From the NCBI GenBank assembly GCA_934615235.1, contig CAKTTL010000030.1:1-27874 (forward strand): a DNA stretch of 27,874 nucleotides. Reading direction: 5' to 3'. How positions within the stretch are numbered: the stretch's first letter is position 1; each line of letters opens with the position of its first letter. Positions 16,365 to 23,900 of the stretch are shown one piece after another. Position numbers and translations under genes: made by a program. Below the pieces are notes generated by a model that worked only from the letters and a program-made list of their open reading frames with translations, ran no database searches and was not told the origin of the DNA. This DNA comes from an uncultured Clostridia bacterium (GTDB lineage Bacteria > Bacillota > Clostridia > Christensenellales > Aristaeellaceae).

Positions 16365-16671
16365 GATGGTGAGGAAGTATCAGCTTGTTATGCGCCAGCG
16401 GCGTAACGTTTATTCGGTTTCTCATATATCCTGTTCACCTGCGCCAATCTGTACATGCTGGCGCAATCGCTTCGCGCCTGTTCTATAGCCGATGCATTTT
16501 GTTTACAAAGTTCATGTGCGGCGCACAACGCTGATAAAAATGCCTCCGGTAAACCATTGAAAATTCCCTCAAAAAATCTTTACAAAGAAAATTTTAAAAA
16601 AGTGAAAAAACAGGGGTGAAAATGTTCCCTTTATTATTGAAAAACAAAATCCAAGAAGGGGGTATTTCACC
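16365..16671. other. Gene-free AT-rich stretch with a minus-strand open frame lacking a start
   Basis: No gene can be called with confidence. On the minus strand a frame is open from 16579 to a stop at 16388-16390 and reads like protein near its end (SMYRLAQVNRIYEKPNKRYA). It has no ATG near its beginning; the only start is TTG at 16528 without a well-placed ribosome binding site. A TGCGCCA/TGGCGCA inverted repeat (16440-16446, 16459-16465) lies within. The right half (16560-16650) is very AT-rich and probably contains the promoter of the small genes that follow. I cannot point to clear -35 and -10 boxes. Confidence 0.3.
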
Positions 16672-16764
16672 TTGGCAAGCATCAAAAAAGCATATTTTCC
16701 CACTTATCGTCCACAATATCGTACAAACACTTTTTATCGGGAGGTACGTCTGATTGCACATTGA
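16672..16764 (+). CDS. Small 30-residue protein upstream of the recombinase
   Basis: A short reading frame with a TTG start, preceded at 9 bases by AAGGGGG. Its product begins MASIKKAYFP and ends REVRLIAH, basic and tyrosine-rich (YFPTYRPQYR). It overlaps the next small gene by 11 bases, suggesting translational coupling. I do not recognise it. Very short genes are common just upstream of serine recombinases in Clostridial mobile elements, so it is plausible. The lack of an ATG and the small size keep the call tentative. Confidence 0.45.
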   Translation: MASIKKAYFPTYRPQYRTNTFYREVRLIAH

Positions 16765-16942
16765 ATTTGACCATCAGCGCAGAATCGTTTCCGTATGGAT
16801 GGAAGGCGATGGGAAGGACAGCGATCTGCTCGAACCGCTGTGCCGGCAGTATCGCGGCACGCCTTACCGGGTAGCGGTATTCCGTTCGGGGCAGGAAAAC
16901 CTGACGGAGTGCACGACGGCGCTTTTGCGCCATAATAAATAG
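16754..16942 (+). CDS. Small element protein, TnpW-like in position and form
   Basis: A 62-residue protein beginning with TTG at 16754, with GGGAGG 9 bases upstream. The sequence starts MHIEFDHQRRIVSVWMEGDG; later YRVAVFRSGQENLTECTTAL is followed by a short basic end. Small proteins of this size with a Y(K/R)V-V-F segment (TnpW-like) are encoded near TnpX-type recombinases of Clostridial elements. The resemblance is from memory and partial. It lies about 100 bases before the recombinase on the same strand and is probably co-expressed. Function unknown. Confidence 0.6.
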   Translation: MHIEFDHQRRIVSVWMEGDGKDSDLLEPLCRQYRGTPYRVAVFRSGQENLTECTTALLRHNK

Positions 16943-16957
16943 CAGGAAGAAATTCCC

Positions 16958-17125
16958 ATGGAAGAAAGTGCCGTTTTCCTTGATGAAGCGCCGATTCTCC
17001 CTTACACTGTTCCTGCACCGGCAAAAGAAAGGAGGGCATGTTATGCAGATACGAAACGATGTGAAGCGCTATCGCGTGGCCGGGTACTGCCGCATTTCTG
17101 TGGACGTGGAGGCCGACCGCGATAA
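16958..17125 (+). CDS. Possible 55-residue leader ORF overlapping the recombinase start
   Basis: An ATG at 16958 with AGGAAG 9 bases upstream opens a 55-residue frame. It begins MEESAVFLDEAPILPYTVPA and runs 83 bases into the recombinase gene in another frame. The first 25 residues look protein-like, while the overlapping part is arginine-rich and is probably just a shadow. It could couple translation to the recombinase, whose own ribosome binding site AGGAGGG lies within it. Confidence 0.3.
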   Translation: MEESAVFLDEAPILPYTVPAPAKERRACYADTKRCEALSRGRVLPHFCGRGGRPR

Positions 17126-19217
17126 TACCAGCATCGAGAATCAGAAATCCATCATCAGCGACTATGTAGAGAAGCATTTTCCGGGCAGCGAGCTGACGTT
17201 CTATGTGGACCGCGACCGCAGCGGCTACACTTTCGAGCAGCGGGAGAGCTATCAGCAGATGCGCCCTCATTTGATGCTGGGGGATTACGACATCATGATC
17301 GTCAAGGATCTTTCACGCTTCAGCCGCCGAAATTCCCGCGGGCTGGTTGAACTGGAGGATCTGCGGGACGCGGGCGTGCGCATCATCGCCATCGGCGACA
17401 GCATTGATTATCCTACCCACGACGACTGGACGAACATCCGCCTGCGCTTTCTGCTCAACGAAATGCCCGTGACCGATTCCAGCCAGAAGGTGAAATCCGT
17501 CATCAAGCGCCGCCAGCAGGATGGGAAATGGGTCTGCTCCGTGCCTTATGGTTACGTCATCACCAACCGCAAAAACATGACCTATGAGGTGGACGGCCCT
17601 GCGGCAGAGGTGGTGCGCACGGTGTTTCAGCGCTATAATGAGGGCTGGGGCTATAAGAAAATCGCCAATTATCTCACCGAGCAGGGTATCCCAACGCCGC
17701 GTATGACGGAAAAAGCGCGTATCGAGGCGGACGGTACTGCCTGCCGTCTGAAGGCCAAACGGGAATGGAGCATCATTACCATTCAGGGGATGCTGCAAAA
17801 TGATTTCTACATCGGCACCCTGCGGCAGGGCAAGTACACCCGAAAGGGCATCAATGGGAAGGATTTCAAAACGGATGAGGACAGCCATATCGTGTTTGAA
17901 AACCATCACGAGGCAATCATCGATTATCGCACTTTCCGCTATACCCAGCAGCAGATTAAAAAGCGCACAACCAGCGCTTATCGGGGCGTGAGCAAATACG
18001 ACAATCACTACACCGGCTTCCTGTTCTGCGGCGACTGCGGCAGCCCCATGTTCGGCATGAGCCGCGCGGATCTGGCGCCGGCCTATACCTGCGGCAGCTA
18101 TCACCGCCGGGGGCTTAAAGGCTGTACCGCGCATCACACCCGGGTGGATTTGCTGGACGACCTGCTGAAAATGTACATCCGCAAAATCAAGCAGAACAGC
18201 GCGGGGATGATCGACGCGTTGGAAGCGGCCATCCGCAACGAGCCGAACGCCATTGCGCAGGGGGAGAATACGCTGCTGCTTTTGAACCGGCAGATCGAAC
18301 AGACGAAGGAACACATAAAGCTGCTGGCGCGGCAGAAGCTGAACGAACTGACCCGTCGGCCGGAGCAGGAAAGCCTGATTAACGAAACCTACGACGCGCT
18401 GGAAAACGAGGATCTGGTCAAACTGAAGGGCCTGGAGGCGCAGCTGGCGCTGTATGCGGATCATCGCAACAACGTAATCCGCCTGAACCGTGTATCCAGA
18501 ACGGTACTGGAAATTTTCGACGAAATCCTGAAGAAGGACAAACTGGACAAGCAGGATCTGGAATTCCTGATCGACCGTATCACGGTGTACGAGGATCGCA
18601 TCGACATTCAGCTCAAGGCGGATATCGACGCGCTGCTGCATGTCAGCGCGACAAGCTGCATTGAAGCGGCGGCGCAAAGCGCCGAAAAAACGCGCTATAC
18701 GCCGCCCGCGCACAGCTCTGCGGCCGATAAACCTGTCACCATCATCAGCGGCGGCGACCCGCTGGAAATCTACACCGACCGCGACGGCGAGGTGATCCTC
18801 AAGAAGTATTCCCCGATTGGGGAAATCGCGGCGTTTGCCAAGGATTACACGGAGTCCCTTTTCCGCTCGATGGGGCATATTGCCTGCATCTGCGACCGAG
18901 ATATGGTTGTCGCCGCAAGCGGCGTGCCGCGCAAGGAGCTGTGGGATAAGCCGATCAGTCACGACCTTGAGGCCGCGATTCAGAACCGGCAGAGCGTTAC
19001 CATCAACAAATCCGCCGGCGGCAAGGTGTTTTCCGTTACCAATGAAGAGGACGGCGGCGGATATACCGCGCAGGTTTTTTCGCCCATTATCGCCGACGGC
19101 GAGGCGATCGGCGGGGTGCTGCTGCTCAGCCGCGAGCAGGGCGTGAAGATGGGCGACACGGAGTTGAAGGTGGCCGAGACTACGGCGGGGATCGTGGGAC
19201 GGCAGATGGAGCAGTGA
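17043..19217 (+). CDS. Large serine recombinase fused in frame to the C-terminal part of SpoVT
   Basis: A 724-residue chimera. Residues 1-570 form a complete large serine recombinase. The catalytic domain has S19 in YCRISVD and VKDLSRFSRR. The recombinase domain follows, with a zinc-ribbon (FCGDCGSPM...YTCGSYHRRGLKGC, about 330-365), a coiled-coil and a C-terminal tail ending near VTIIS. From residue 571 the sequence is SpoVT: GDPLEIYTDRDGEVILKKYS is the second half of its AbrB-like domain. The GAF-like sensor domain follows, with ICDRD, FSPIIADGEAIGG and KMGDTELKVAETTAGIVGRQ. B. subtilis SpoVT has 178 residues; its first 30 are absent here. The start at 17043 has AGGAGGG upstream. The recombinase should catalyse integration and excision at sites inside spoVT. 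SpoVT is a late sporulation transcription regulator. Confidence 0.92.
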   Translation: MQIRNDVKRYRVAGYCRISVDVEADRDNTSIENQKSIISDYVEKHFPGSELTFYVDRDRSGYTFEQRESYQQMRPHLMLGDYDIMIVKDLSRFSRRNSRGLVELEDLRDAGVRIIAIGDSIDYPTHDDWTNIRLRFLLNEMPVTDSSQKVKSVIKRRQQDGKWVCSVPYGYVITNRKNMTYEVDGPAAEVVRTVFQRYNEGWGYKKIANYLTEQGIPTPRMTEKARIEADGTACRLKAKREWSIITIQGMLQNDFYIGTLRQGKYTRKGINGKDFKTDEDSHIVFENHHEAIIDYRTFRYTQQQIKKRTTSAYRGVSKYDNHYTGFLFCGDCGSPMFGMSRADLAPAYTCGSYHRRGLKGCTAHHTRVDLLDDLLKMYIRKIKQNSAGMIDALEAAIRNEPNAIAQGENTLLLLNRQIEQTKEHIKLLARQKLNELTRRPEQESLINETYDALENEDLVKLKGLEAQLALYADHRNNVIRLNRVSRTVLEIFDEILKKDKLDKQDLEFLIDRITVYEDRIDIQLKADIDALLHVSATSCIEAAAQSAEKTRYTPPAHSSAADKPVTIISGGDPLEIYTDRDGEVILKKYSPIGEIAAFAKDYTESLFRSMGHIACICDRDMVVAASGVPRKELWDKPISHDLEAAIQNRQSVTINKSAGGKVFSVTNEEDGGGYTAQVFSPIIADGEAIGGVLLLSREQGVKMGDTELKVAETTAGIVGRQMEQ
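18741..18770 (+). other. Predicted attachment-site junction (attR) within spoVT
   Basis: The recombinase reading frame passes into spoVT codons here: codons for IIS, then GGC at 18753 followed by GACCCGCTGGAAATC for DPLEI. In an intact gene the preceding codons would be expected to encode RIREG. The crossover dinucleotide should lie at or just before GGCGAC. The exact core cannot be fixed without the other junction. Confidence 0.55.
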
Positions 19218-19240
19218 CAGGCTGCGCTACGGAGCGAACG

Positions 19241-19270
19241 AGGCCGGAGGGAAACCTTCCGGCCTTTTTT
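19241..19270 (+). terminator. Terminator after the recombinase-SpoVT gene
   Basis: AGGCCGGAGGG pairs with CCTTCCGGCCT (one G-U pair, loop AAA) and is followed by TTTTTT. This 11-bp hairpin, 23 bases after the stop codon, is a strong rho-independent terminator. A second perfect hairpin, GGGGCGC/GCGCCCC (19275-19290), lies directly behind it. Confidence 0.92.
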
Positions 19271-19305
19271 ATAAGGGGCGCTTGCGCCCCGAAAAATACC
19301 GTTAT

Positions 19306-19334
19306 TTGCCATATCTTCTGCAATTTGCTATAAT
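19306..19334 (+). promoter_or_regulatory. Sigma-A-type promoter of the spoVB-mazG operon
   Basis: TTGCCA (19306-19311), a 17-base spacer and a perfect TATAAT (19329-19334) lie 30 bases before the spoVB-like start. Expression of the genes to the right therefore does not depend on the interrupted spoVT transcript. Confidence 0.85.
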
Positions 19335-19364
19335 AAATCCAAATTGCGGTTTTATGGAGGCATT

Positions 19365-20966
19365 ATGAGCCAGAAGCAAAGAGGTTTTGTCGGCGGCGTG
19401 GCGATTCTGGGCATCATGGGGATTCTCTCCAAGGTGATCGGGCTTGTGTTCCGCATTCCGCTTACAAACAGCCTGGGCACGGAGTGGCTGGGGCTGTATA
19501 TGCTCGTGTATCCGACATACACGATGCTCCTGTCTATCTCCACGGCGGGAATTCCCGTGGCCATCTCGCGTCTTGTTTCGGAAAACGTGACGCTTGGCAA
19601 TCACAGAACGGCGAAAAAGATCCTGCGCACGGCGCTGCCGATGCTGACTGTCGCCGGGGCGATTCTGATGGCGCTGATGATCGCCTTCTCCGGTTCTCTT
19701 GCCCGTCAGCGCAACACGCCGGAAATTTATATCGGCTTTATCGCCCTTGCGCCGTCGATTCTGATTGTATCGATCATGTCCGCCTTCCGCGGCTATCTGC
19801 AGGGGCATCGAAACATGACGCCGACCGCGATTTCGCAGATTATCGAGCAGGCGGGCAAGCTTGTCGTCTCGCTGCCGCTGACGTATCTGGGGGCGCGCAG
19901 AAGCCTTGTGCACGCCGCGGCGGGCACGCTGGTCGGTATTTCCATTTCGGAATTTCTGGCGCTTTGCTACGTTTACGTGATGTATCTGCGCGAGCAGCGC
20001 GAAGAGCGGCCGCTCGAGCTTGCGCAGACCGAGCCTGCGCCCGAATGGCAGGCGCTTGCGAAGAAGCTGATCTTCGTCGCCATCCCGATTACGATCGGTT
20101 CGATGATCATGCCCATCGCCAGCTATATCGATTCCGCGATGATCCCGCGCAGGCTTGCGGCGGCAGGTTTTGCGCCGCAGGCGGCGACGAAGCTGTACGG
20201 CATGCTCACCGGCTGCGCCGTGACGCTCATCAATGTGCCGACTTCCATGGCGACGGCCATCTGCATCGGGCTTGTCCCGGCGATTTCCGCCGCGCATATG
20301 CGCAGGCAGCCGGAGCTGATGAACCACACCTGCATGCTCGGCCTGCGGATGGGCAGCCTGATCGGTTTCCCGTGCGCGATCGGCATGTCGCTGCTTTCGA
20401 CGGAAATCATCAACCTTCTGTATACCATTCCGCGCGACGAAATTATGACGACGGGGCGCATTCTTTCCCTCAGCGCGCTGACGATTCTCCCGTTCACCAT
20501 GGTGCAGGCGACGACGGGCGTGCTGCAGGGCGTGGGCAAGCAGAAGATTCCGATGTATTCGCTGGTGCTGGGCGTTGCCTGCAAGGTCGTGCTTAATTAT
20601 ATCCTCGTCGCCATTCCGCATCTGAACGTATTTGGCGCGCCGGTTTCCTCGATGGTATGCTATACGGTTTCGACGGCGATCAACCTCTGGTATATCGCCG
20701 CGAAGCTGCACATTCGTCTCGACTGGGGCGAACTGCTCGTGCGTCCCGGCGCGGCGACGGCGGGCATGGCCGTCGTGGTCTTCGGCGTGACGAAGGTTCT
20801 GAACATGCAGAGGCGTGCGAATACAATCGTCGCGGTGCTCGTGGGCGTGGCGGTATACGCCGTGCTGGCGCTGGCTGTGGGAGCGATCCGCCAGAGCGAC
20901 GTGGCGCATATCCCCGGCGGAAGAAAGCTTGAAAAACTGATGAGAAAGCTGCGTTTGTGGAGGTAA
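19365..20966 (+). CDS. spoVB: SpoVB/YabM-like polysaccharide (lipid II-type) flippase
   Basis: A 533-residue membrane protein of the MOP exporter superfamily, related to MurJ/SpoVB, which moves lipid-linked cell-wall or spore-cortex precursors across the membrane. Family marks include the N-terminal GILSKVIGLVFRIPLTNSLG and GISTAGIPVAISRLV-like segments (seen as SISTAGIPVAISRLVSE), with about 14 hydrophobic segments. In B. subtilis the gene next to spoVT at this locus is yabM, a paralogue of spoVB; the symbol is given in the wide sense. ATG 19365 follows GGAGG. Its position directly after spoVT and before mazG is conserved in many sporulating Firmicutes. Confidence 0.9.
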   Translation: MSQKQRGFVGGVAILGIMGILSKVIGLVFRIPLTNSLGTEWLGLYMLVYPTYTMLLSISTAGIPVAISRLVSENVTLGNHRTAKKILRTALPMLTVAGAILMALMIAFSGSLARQRNTPEIYIGFIALAPSILIVSIMSAFRGYLQGHRNMTPTAISQIIEQAGKLVVSLPLTYLGARRSLVHAAAGTLVGISISEFLALCYVYVMYLREQREERPLELAQTEPAPEWQALAKKLIFVAIPITIGSMIMPIASYIDSAMIPRRLAAAGFAPQAATKLYGMLTGCAVTLINVPTSMATAICIGLVPAISAAHMRRQPELMNHTCMLGLRMGSLIGFPCAIGMSLLSTEIINLLYTIPRDEIMTTGRILSLSALTILPFTMVQATTGVLQGVGKQKIPMYSLVLGVACKVVLNYILVAIPHLNVFGAPVSSMVCYTVSTAINLWYIAAKLHIRLDWGELLVRPGAATAGMAVVVFGVTKVLNMQRRANTIVAVLVGVAVYAVLALAVGAIRQSDVAHIPGGRKLEKLMRKLRLWR

Positions 20967-20971
20967 TACGA

Positions 20972-22414
20972 ATGAAAATCACGGTCGTTTCCCTCGGGCC
21001 GGACAGCCCGGAATTTCTGACGCTCGGCGCGGCGGAAGCGCTGCTGGATGCGCAGGCCGTGCTGCTGCGCACAGGCTGGCATGGCGCGGCTGCATGGCTG
21101 GAGAAAAACCGCGTGCCGTATCGCACGCTGGACGCGCTCTACGACGAGGCCGACGATTTTGATGAGCTGGCGCAGAGCGCCGCGGATGAAATCGTCCGCT
21201 TTTTCGAGGAAAACCCCAAGGGCGTTTACGGCGTGCCGGACCCGGCGTGCGATGAAACGGTAGCCGAGCTTGTGCGCCGCGGAGCGGAGCTGAAGGTGCT
21301 TGCGGGTGTGACGCAGGCGAGTCATGCGCGCGCGCAGGCGCTGGAGGCCGGTTTCCCGGGCGACGAGGGCGCGCTGAGCATCCCGGCGGCCGATCTGCGG
21401 GTGCAGGACATCAACCCCTCGCTGCCGCTGGTGCTCACCGAGCTGGACGGCAGGCTGGCGGCGGGCGATGTGAAGCTGAAGCTGATGGAAGTATACGACG
21501 CGGAGATGGAAGTGCTGCTCTCCGGCGAGCGCATTGCGCTGGAGGATCTCGACCGGCAGGCGGACGAGCGCTACGATCATCTGACGAGCGTCTTTCTGCC
21601 CGCGAGCCCGCTTTCCGCGCGCACGCGCTATACGTTCGGCGATCTGCTGGATATTATGGCGCGGCTGCGCCGGCGGGGCGACGGCTGCCCGTGGGACACG
21701 CAGCAGACGCATGAATCGCTGCGGCAGTACATGCTCGAAGAGGCGCACGAGGTGGTTGCGGCCATCAACGAGGGCGACCCGGACCGCATCGCCGACGAGC
21801 TGGGCGACGTGATGCTGCAGGTGGTGTTCCATTCGCGCATCGCGGAGGAGCACGCGGAGTTCACAATCGCCGACGTGACGACGGCCATCTGCGGGAAGAT
21901 GATTCACCGCCACCGGCATATCTTCGGCGATAGCTCCTGCGCGACGGCGGAGGATGTGGTTCAAAGCTGGGAGCAGATTAAGAAAGAGGAAAAGGGACTG
22001 CGGAGCACGTCGGAAGCGATGCGCGACGTGCCGGCCAGCCTGCCCGCGCTTATGCGCGCCAGCAAGGTGCAGAACAAGGCGCATCAGGTCGGCTTCGACT
22101 GGGACGATCCGCGCCTGGCGCTCGATAAAATCAGCGAAGAAAACGGAGAGGTGCGCGAAGAGCTCGACGCCGGGTGCGATCCCGAGGAAGAATTCGGCGA
22201 TCTGCTGTTTGCGGCGGCGCACGCGGCGCGGCTTTGCGGCGTGCAGCCGGAGCTTGCGCTCGACCGCGCGGTTGAAAAATATATCAGCCGCTTCGAATAC
22301 ATGGAGCAGGCGGCGAAGAAGGACGGCAAATCGCTTGCCGAAATGACGCTTTCCGAGATGGAACCCTACTGGGCGCTGGCCAAACAGCGCGAGAAGGAGG
22401 CGAAGCAGGAGTGA
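20972..22414 (+). CDS. mazG: Nucleoside triphosphate pyrophosphohydrolase MazG (YabN type)
   Basis: A 480-residue two-part protein. The first 210 or so residues form a tetrapyrrole-methylase-like domain (MKITVVSLGPDSPEFLTLGA), as in YabN. The MazG part follows: LRRRGDGCPWDTQQTHESL, then the metal-binding EEAHE (about 255-259) and DELGD (about 275-279). A second repeat holds EENGEVREEL (about 389-398) and EEFGDLLF. The enzyme hydrolyses NTPs to NMP and pyrophosphate, clearing non-canonical nucleotides. It starts 6 bases after the flippase stop with GGAGG upstream, and overlaps the next gene by 4 bases. Confidence 0.95.
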   Translation: MKITVVSLGPDSPEFLTLGAAEALLDAQAVLLRTGWHGAAAWLEKNRVPYRTLDALYDEADDFDELAQSAADEIVRFFEENPKGVYGVPDPACDETVAELVRRGAELKVLAGVTQASHARAQALEAGFPGDEGALSIPAADLRVQDINPSLPLVLTELDGRLAAGDVKLKLMEVYDAEMEVLLSGERIALEDLDRQADERYDHLTSVFLPASPLSARTRYTFGDLLDIMARLRRRGDGCPWDTQQTHESLRQYMLEEAHEVVAAINEGDPDRIADELGDVMLQVVFHSRIAEEHAEFTIADVTTAICGKMIHRHRHIFGDSSCATAEDVVQSWEQIKKEEKGLRSTSEAMRDVPASLPALMRASKVQNKAHQVGFDWDDPRLALDKISEENGEVREELDAGCDPEEEFGDLLFAAAHAARLCGVQPELALDRAVEKYISRFEYMEQAAKKDGKSLAEMTLSEMEPYWALAKQREKEAKQE

Positions 22415-23364
22415 ATCCGGTGTTTTCGGTTGTGGTGCCCGCGTATAACGAAGAGGAAGTGCTGCCGCAGTCGTTCGAGCGGCTGGATGCGGTCCTGCGC
22501 GGCATGGGCGAGCCGTACGAGCTGATTTTCGTGGACGATGGCAGCCGCGACGGCACTGCGGGCATTCTGCGCGACCTTGCGGCGGCGCATCCGCAGGTGC
22601 GCACGCTGCATTTTTCACGCAATTTCGGCCATCAGGTGGCGGTAAGCGCGGGCGTGGATGCTGCGCGCGGCGACGCGATTGTGATCATCGACTGCGATTT
22701 GCAGGACCCGCCGGAACTGATCCCGCTGATGGCGGAGAAATGGCGCGAAGGATACGAAGTCGTTTACGGCAAGCGCAGCCAGCGAGACGGCGAGACGGCG
22801 ATGAAAAAGCTGACGGCATGGGGGTTTTACCGCGTTCTGCGCGGGATGTCGGGCGTGCCGATTCCGGCGGATACGGGCGATTTCCGCCTGATTGACCGCC
22901 GTGTGGCGGACGTGCTGCGCGCGATGCCGGAGCATCGCCGTTTCCTGCGCGGGCTTTTCGCGTGGATGGGCTTCCGGCAGACGGAGGTGCTGTTTCATCG
23001 CAGCGCGCGCTTTGCGGGCGAAACGAAATACACGCTCAAAAAGATGCTGCGCCTGGCGGGGGACGGGATCCTTTCCTTTTCCGACAAGCCGGTTTTATGG
23101 CTGCTGGCGGGCGGCGTCGGATTCACCGCGCTGGGCGCGGTTTGGCTGCTTGTGCGGCTGATTCTGGCGCTGTGCGGGCATGCGGGGGCGATTGCGTCGC
23201 TTGCGGGGCTGATGATTTTCCTTTGCGGCCTTGTGCTGACGGGGATGGGCGTGCTGGGTATGTACATCACGCGCAGCTATGACGAGGTGCAGGGGCGGCC
23301 TCTGTATATTGTGGCGGAAAAGCATGGGTTTGACGAGGGCGAAAAAGAGGAAAAATGCCAATGA
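22411..23364 (+). CDS. Family 2 glycosyltransferase with two membrane segments (GtrB/DPM-like)
   Basis: A 317-residue membrane enzyme that transfers a sugar from a nucleotide donor to a polyprenyl phosphate or similar lipid. The GT-A fold is marked by VVVPAYNEEE, FVDDGSRDGT, and the metal-binding D94/D96 in IDCDLQDPPE. GDFRLIDRR and RSARFAGETKYTLKKM are conserved in the GtrB/bactoprenol glucosyltransferase group. Two hydrophobic segments (about 229-253 and 261-286) anchor it. The start is GTG at 22411, overlapping the mazG stop (GTGA) with GAAGGAGG upstream. It probably decorates cell-surface polymers. Confidence 0.93.
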   Translation: MNPVFSVVVPAYNEEEVLPQSFERLDAVLRGMGEPYELIFVDDGSRDGTAGILRDLAAAHPQVRTLHFSRNFGHQVAVSAGVDAARGDAIVIIDCDLQDPPELIPLMAEKWREGYEVVYGKRSQRDGETAMKKLTAWGFYRVLRGMSGVPIPADTGDFRLIDRRVADVLRAMPEHRRFLRGLFAWMGFRQTEVLFHRSARFAGETKYTLKKMLRLAGDGILSFSDKPVLWLLAGGVGFTALGAVWLLVRLILALCGHAGAIASLAGLMIFLCGLVLTGMGVLGMYITRSYDEVQGRPLYIVAEKHGFDEGEKEEKCQ

Positions 23365-23858
23365 AATACGATTTCGCACCCGCTGCGAGCGGAGAGATTG
23401 CGGCGGTGTTTTCGCTTTATGAAAAGCGCGTGCGCTGGATGGATGAACAGGGCATTCGCCAGTGGAACGTGACGGATTATCTGAACGTATATCCGCAGGC
23501 GTATTACCGCCGGCAGGCGGAGATGGGCAGCCTGTATGTTTTGAAGGAAACGGAAAGCGGGGCGATCGTCGGCGCGGCGGTTCTTCTGCAGGAGGATGAG
23601 CGCTGGGCCGATCGCGGCGGAATACCGGCCTATTATGTGCACAATCTTGTGACGGATCCCGCGGCGAAGGGCGCGGGAGCAGAGATGCTCCGCGCGGTGG
23701 AAGGGCTGGCGATGAAGCAGGGCAGGCAGGCGCTGCGGCTGGACTGCGCCGCGGACAATGTATTCCTGAACCGGTATTATGAATCGATGGGGTTTATGCC
23801 GGCGGGATATTGCGAGGAAGGGGCATACAGGGGAATCAGAAGAGAGAAAAAATTATAA
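23361..23858 (+). CDS. GNAT-family N-acetyltransferase
   Basis: A 165-residue acyltransferase using acetyl-CoA. GNAT features: the strand and turn LYVLKETESGAIVGAAVLLQ, the acyl-CoA-binding region LVTDPAAKGAGAEMLRAVEG, and the C-terminal NRYYESMGFMPAG. The sequence RWMDEQGIRQWNVTDY near the N-terminus is typical of a small-molecule-modifying subgroup. ATG 23361 overlaps the glycosyltransferase stop; ATG 23355 is an equally possible start, two codons longer. The substrate is unknown. It is last in the spoVB-like operon. Confidence 0.9.
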   Translation: MKYDFAPAASGEIAAVFSLYEKRVRWMDEQGIRQWNVTDYLNVYPQAYYRRQAEMGSLYVLKETESGAIVGAAVLLQEDERWADRGGIPAYYVHNLVTDPAAKGAGAEMLRAVEGLAMKQGRQALRLDCAADNVFLNRYYESMGFMPAGYCEEGAYRGIRREKKL

Positions 23859-23863
23859 AAAAC

Positions 23864-23897
23864 AAGGCGCTGGAGAAATCCGGCGCCTTTGGTTTTA
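23864..23897 (+). terminator. Terminator of the spoVB-mazG operon
   Basis: AAGGCGCTGGA (23864-23874) pairs with TCCGGCGCCTT (23879-23889), with one G-U pair, around a stable GAAA tetraloop. TGGTTTT follows. Confidence 0.88.
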
Positions 23898-23900
23898 CGA

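Larger units (their letters stand above)
16672..18756 (+). mobile_element. Right end of an integrated element inserted in spoVT
   Basis: The small genes and the large serine recombinase form one block whose right boundary is marked by the abrupt change from recombinase sequence to SpoVT sequence at about 18750-18756. To the right the gene order is that of a native spoVT locus. The left end is not identified: the missing start of spoVT is nowhere in the window, so the element may extend past the left edge and include the sugar locus, or a rearrangement may have occurred. The start given here is only the first gene clearly associated with the recombinase. Confidence 0.65.

Noticed and set aside
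16365..18800. Search for the missing SpoVT N-terminus or a repeated attachment core near the recombinase
   Set aside because: No frame on either strand in the window reads like GRVVIPKE or IREGDPLE other than the fusion itself, so a left junction inside the window cannot be supported.
20660..22618. 652-codon minus-strand frame opposite spoVB/mazG
   Set aside because: Antisense shadow in a GC-rich region; Arg/Ala/His-rich, no start signals, and mazG motifs are unmistakable on the other strand.
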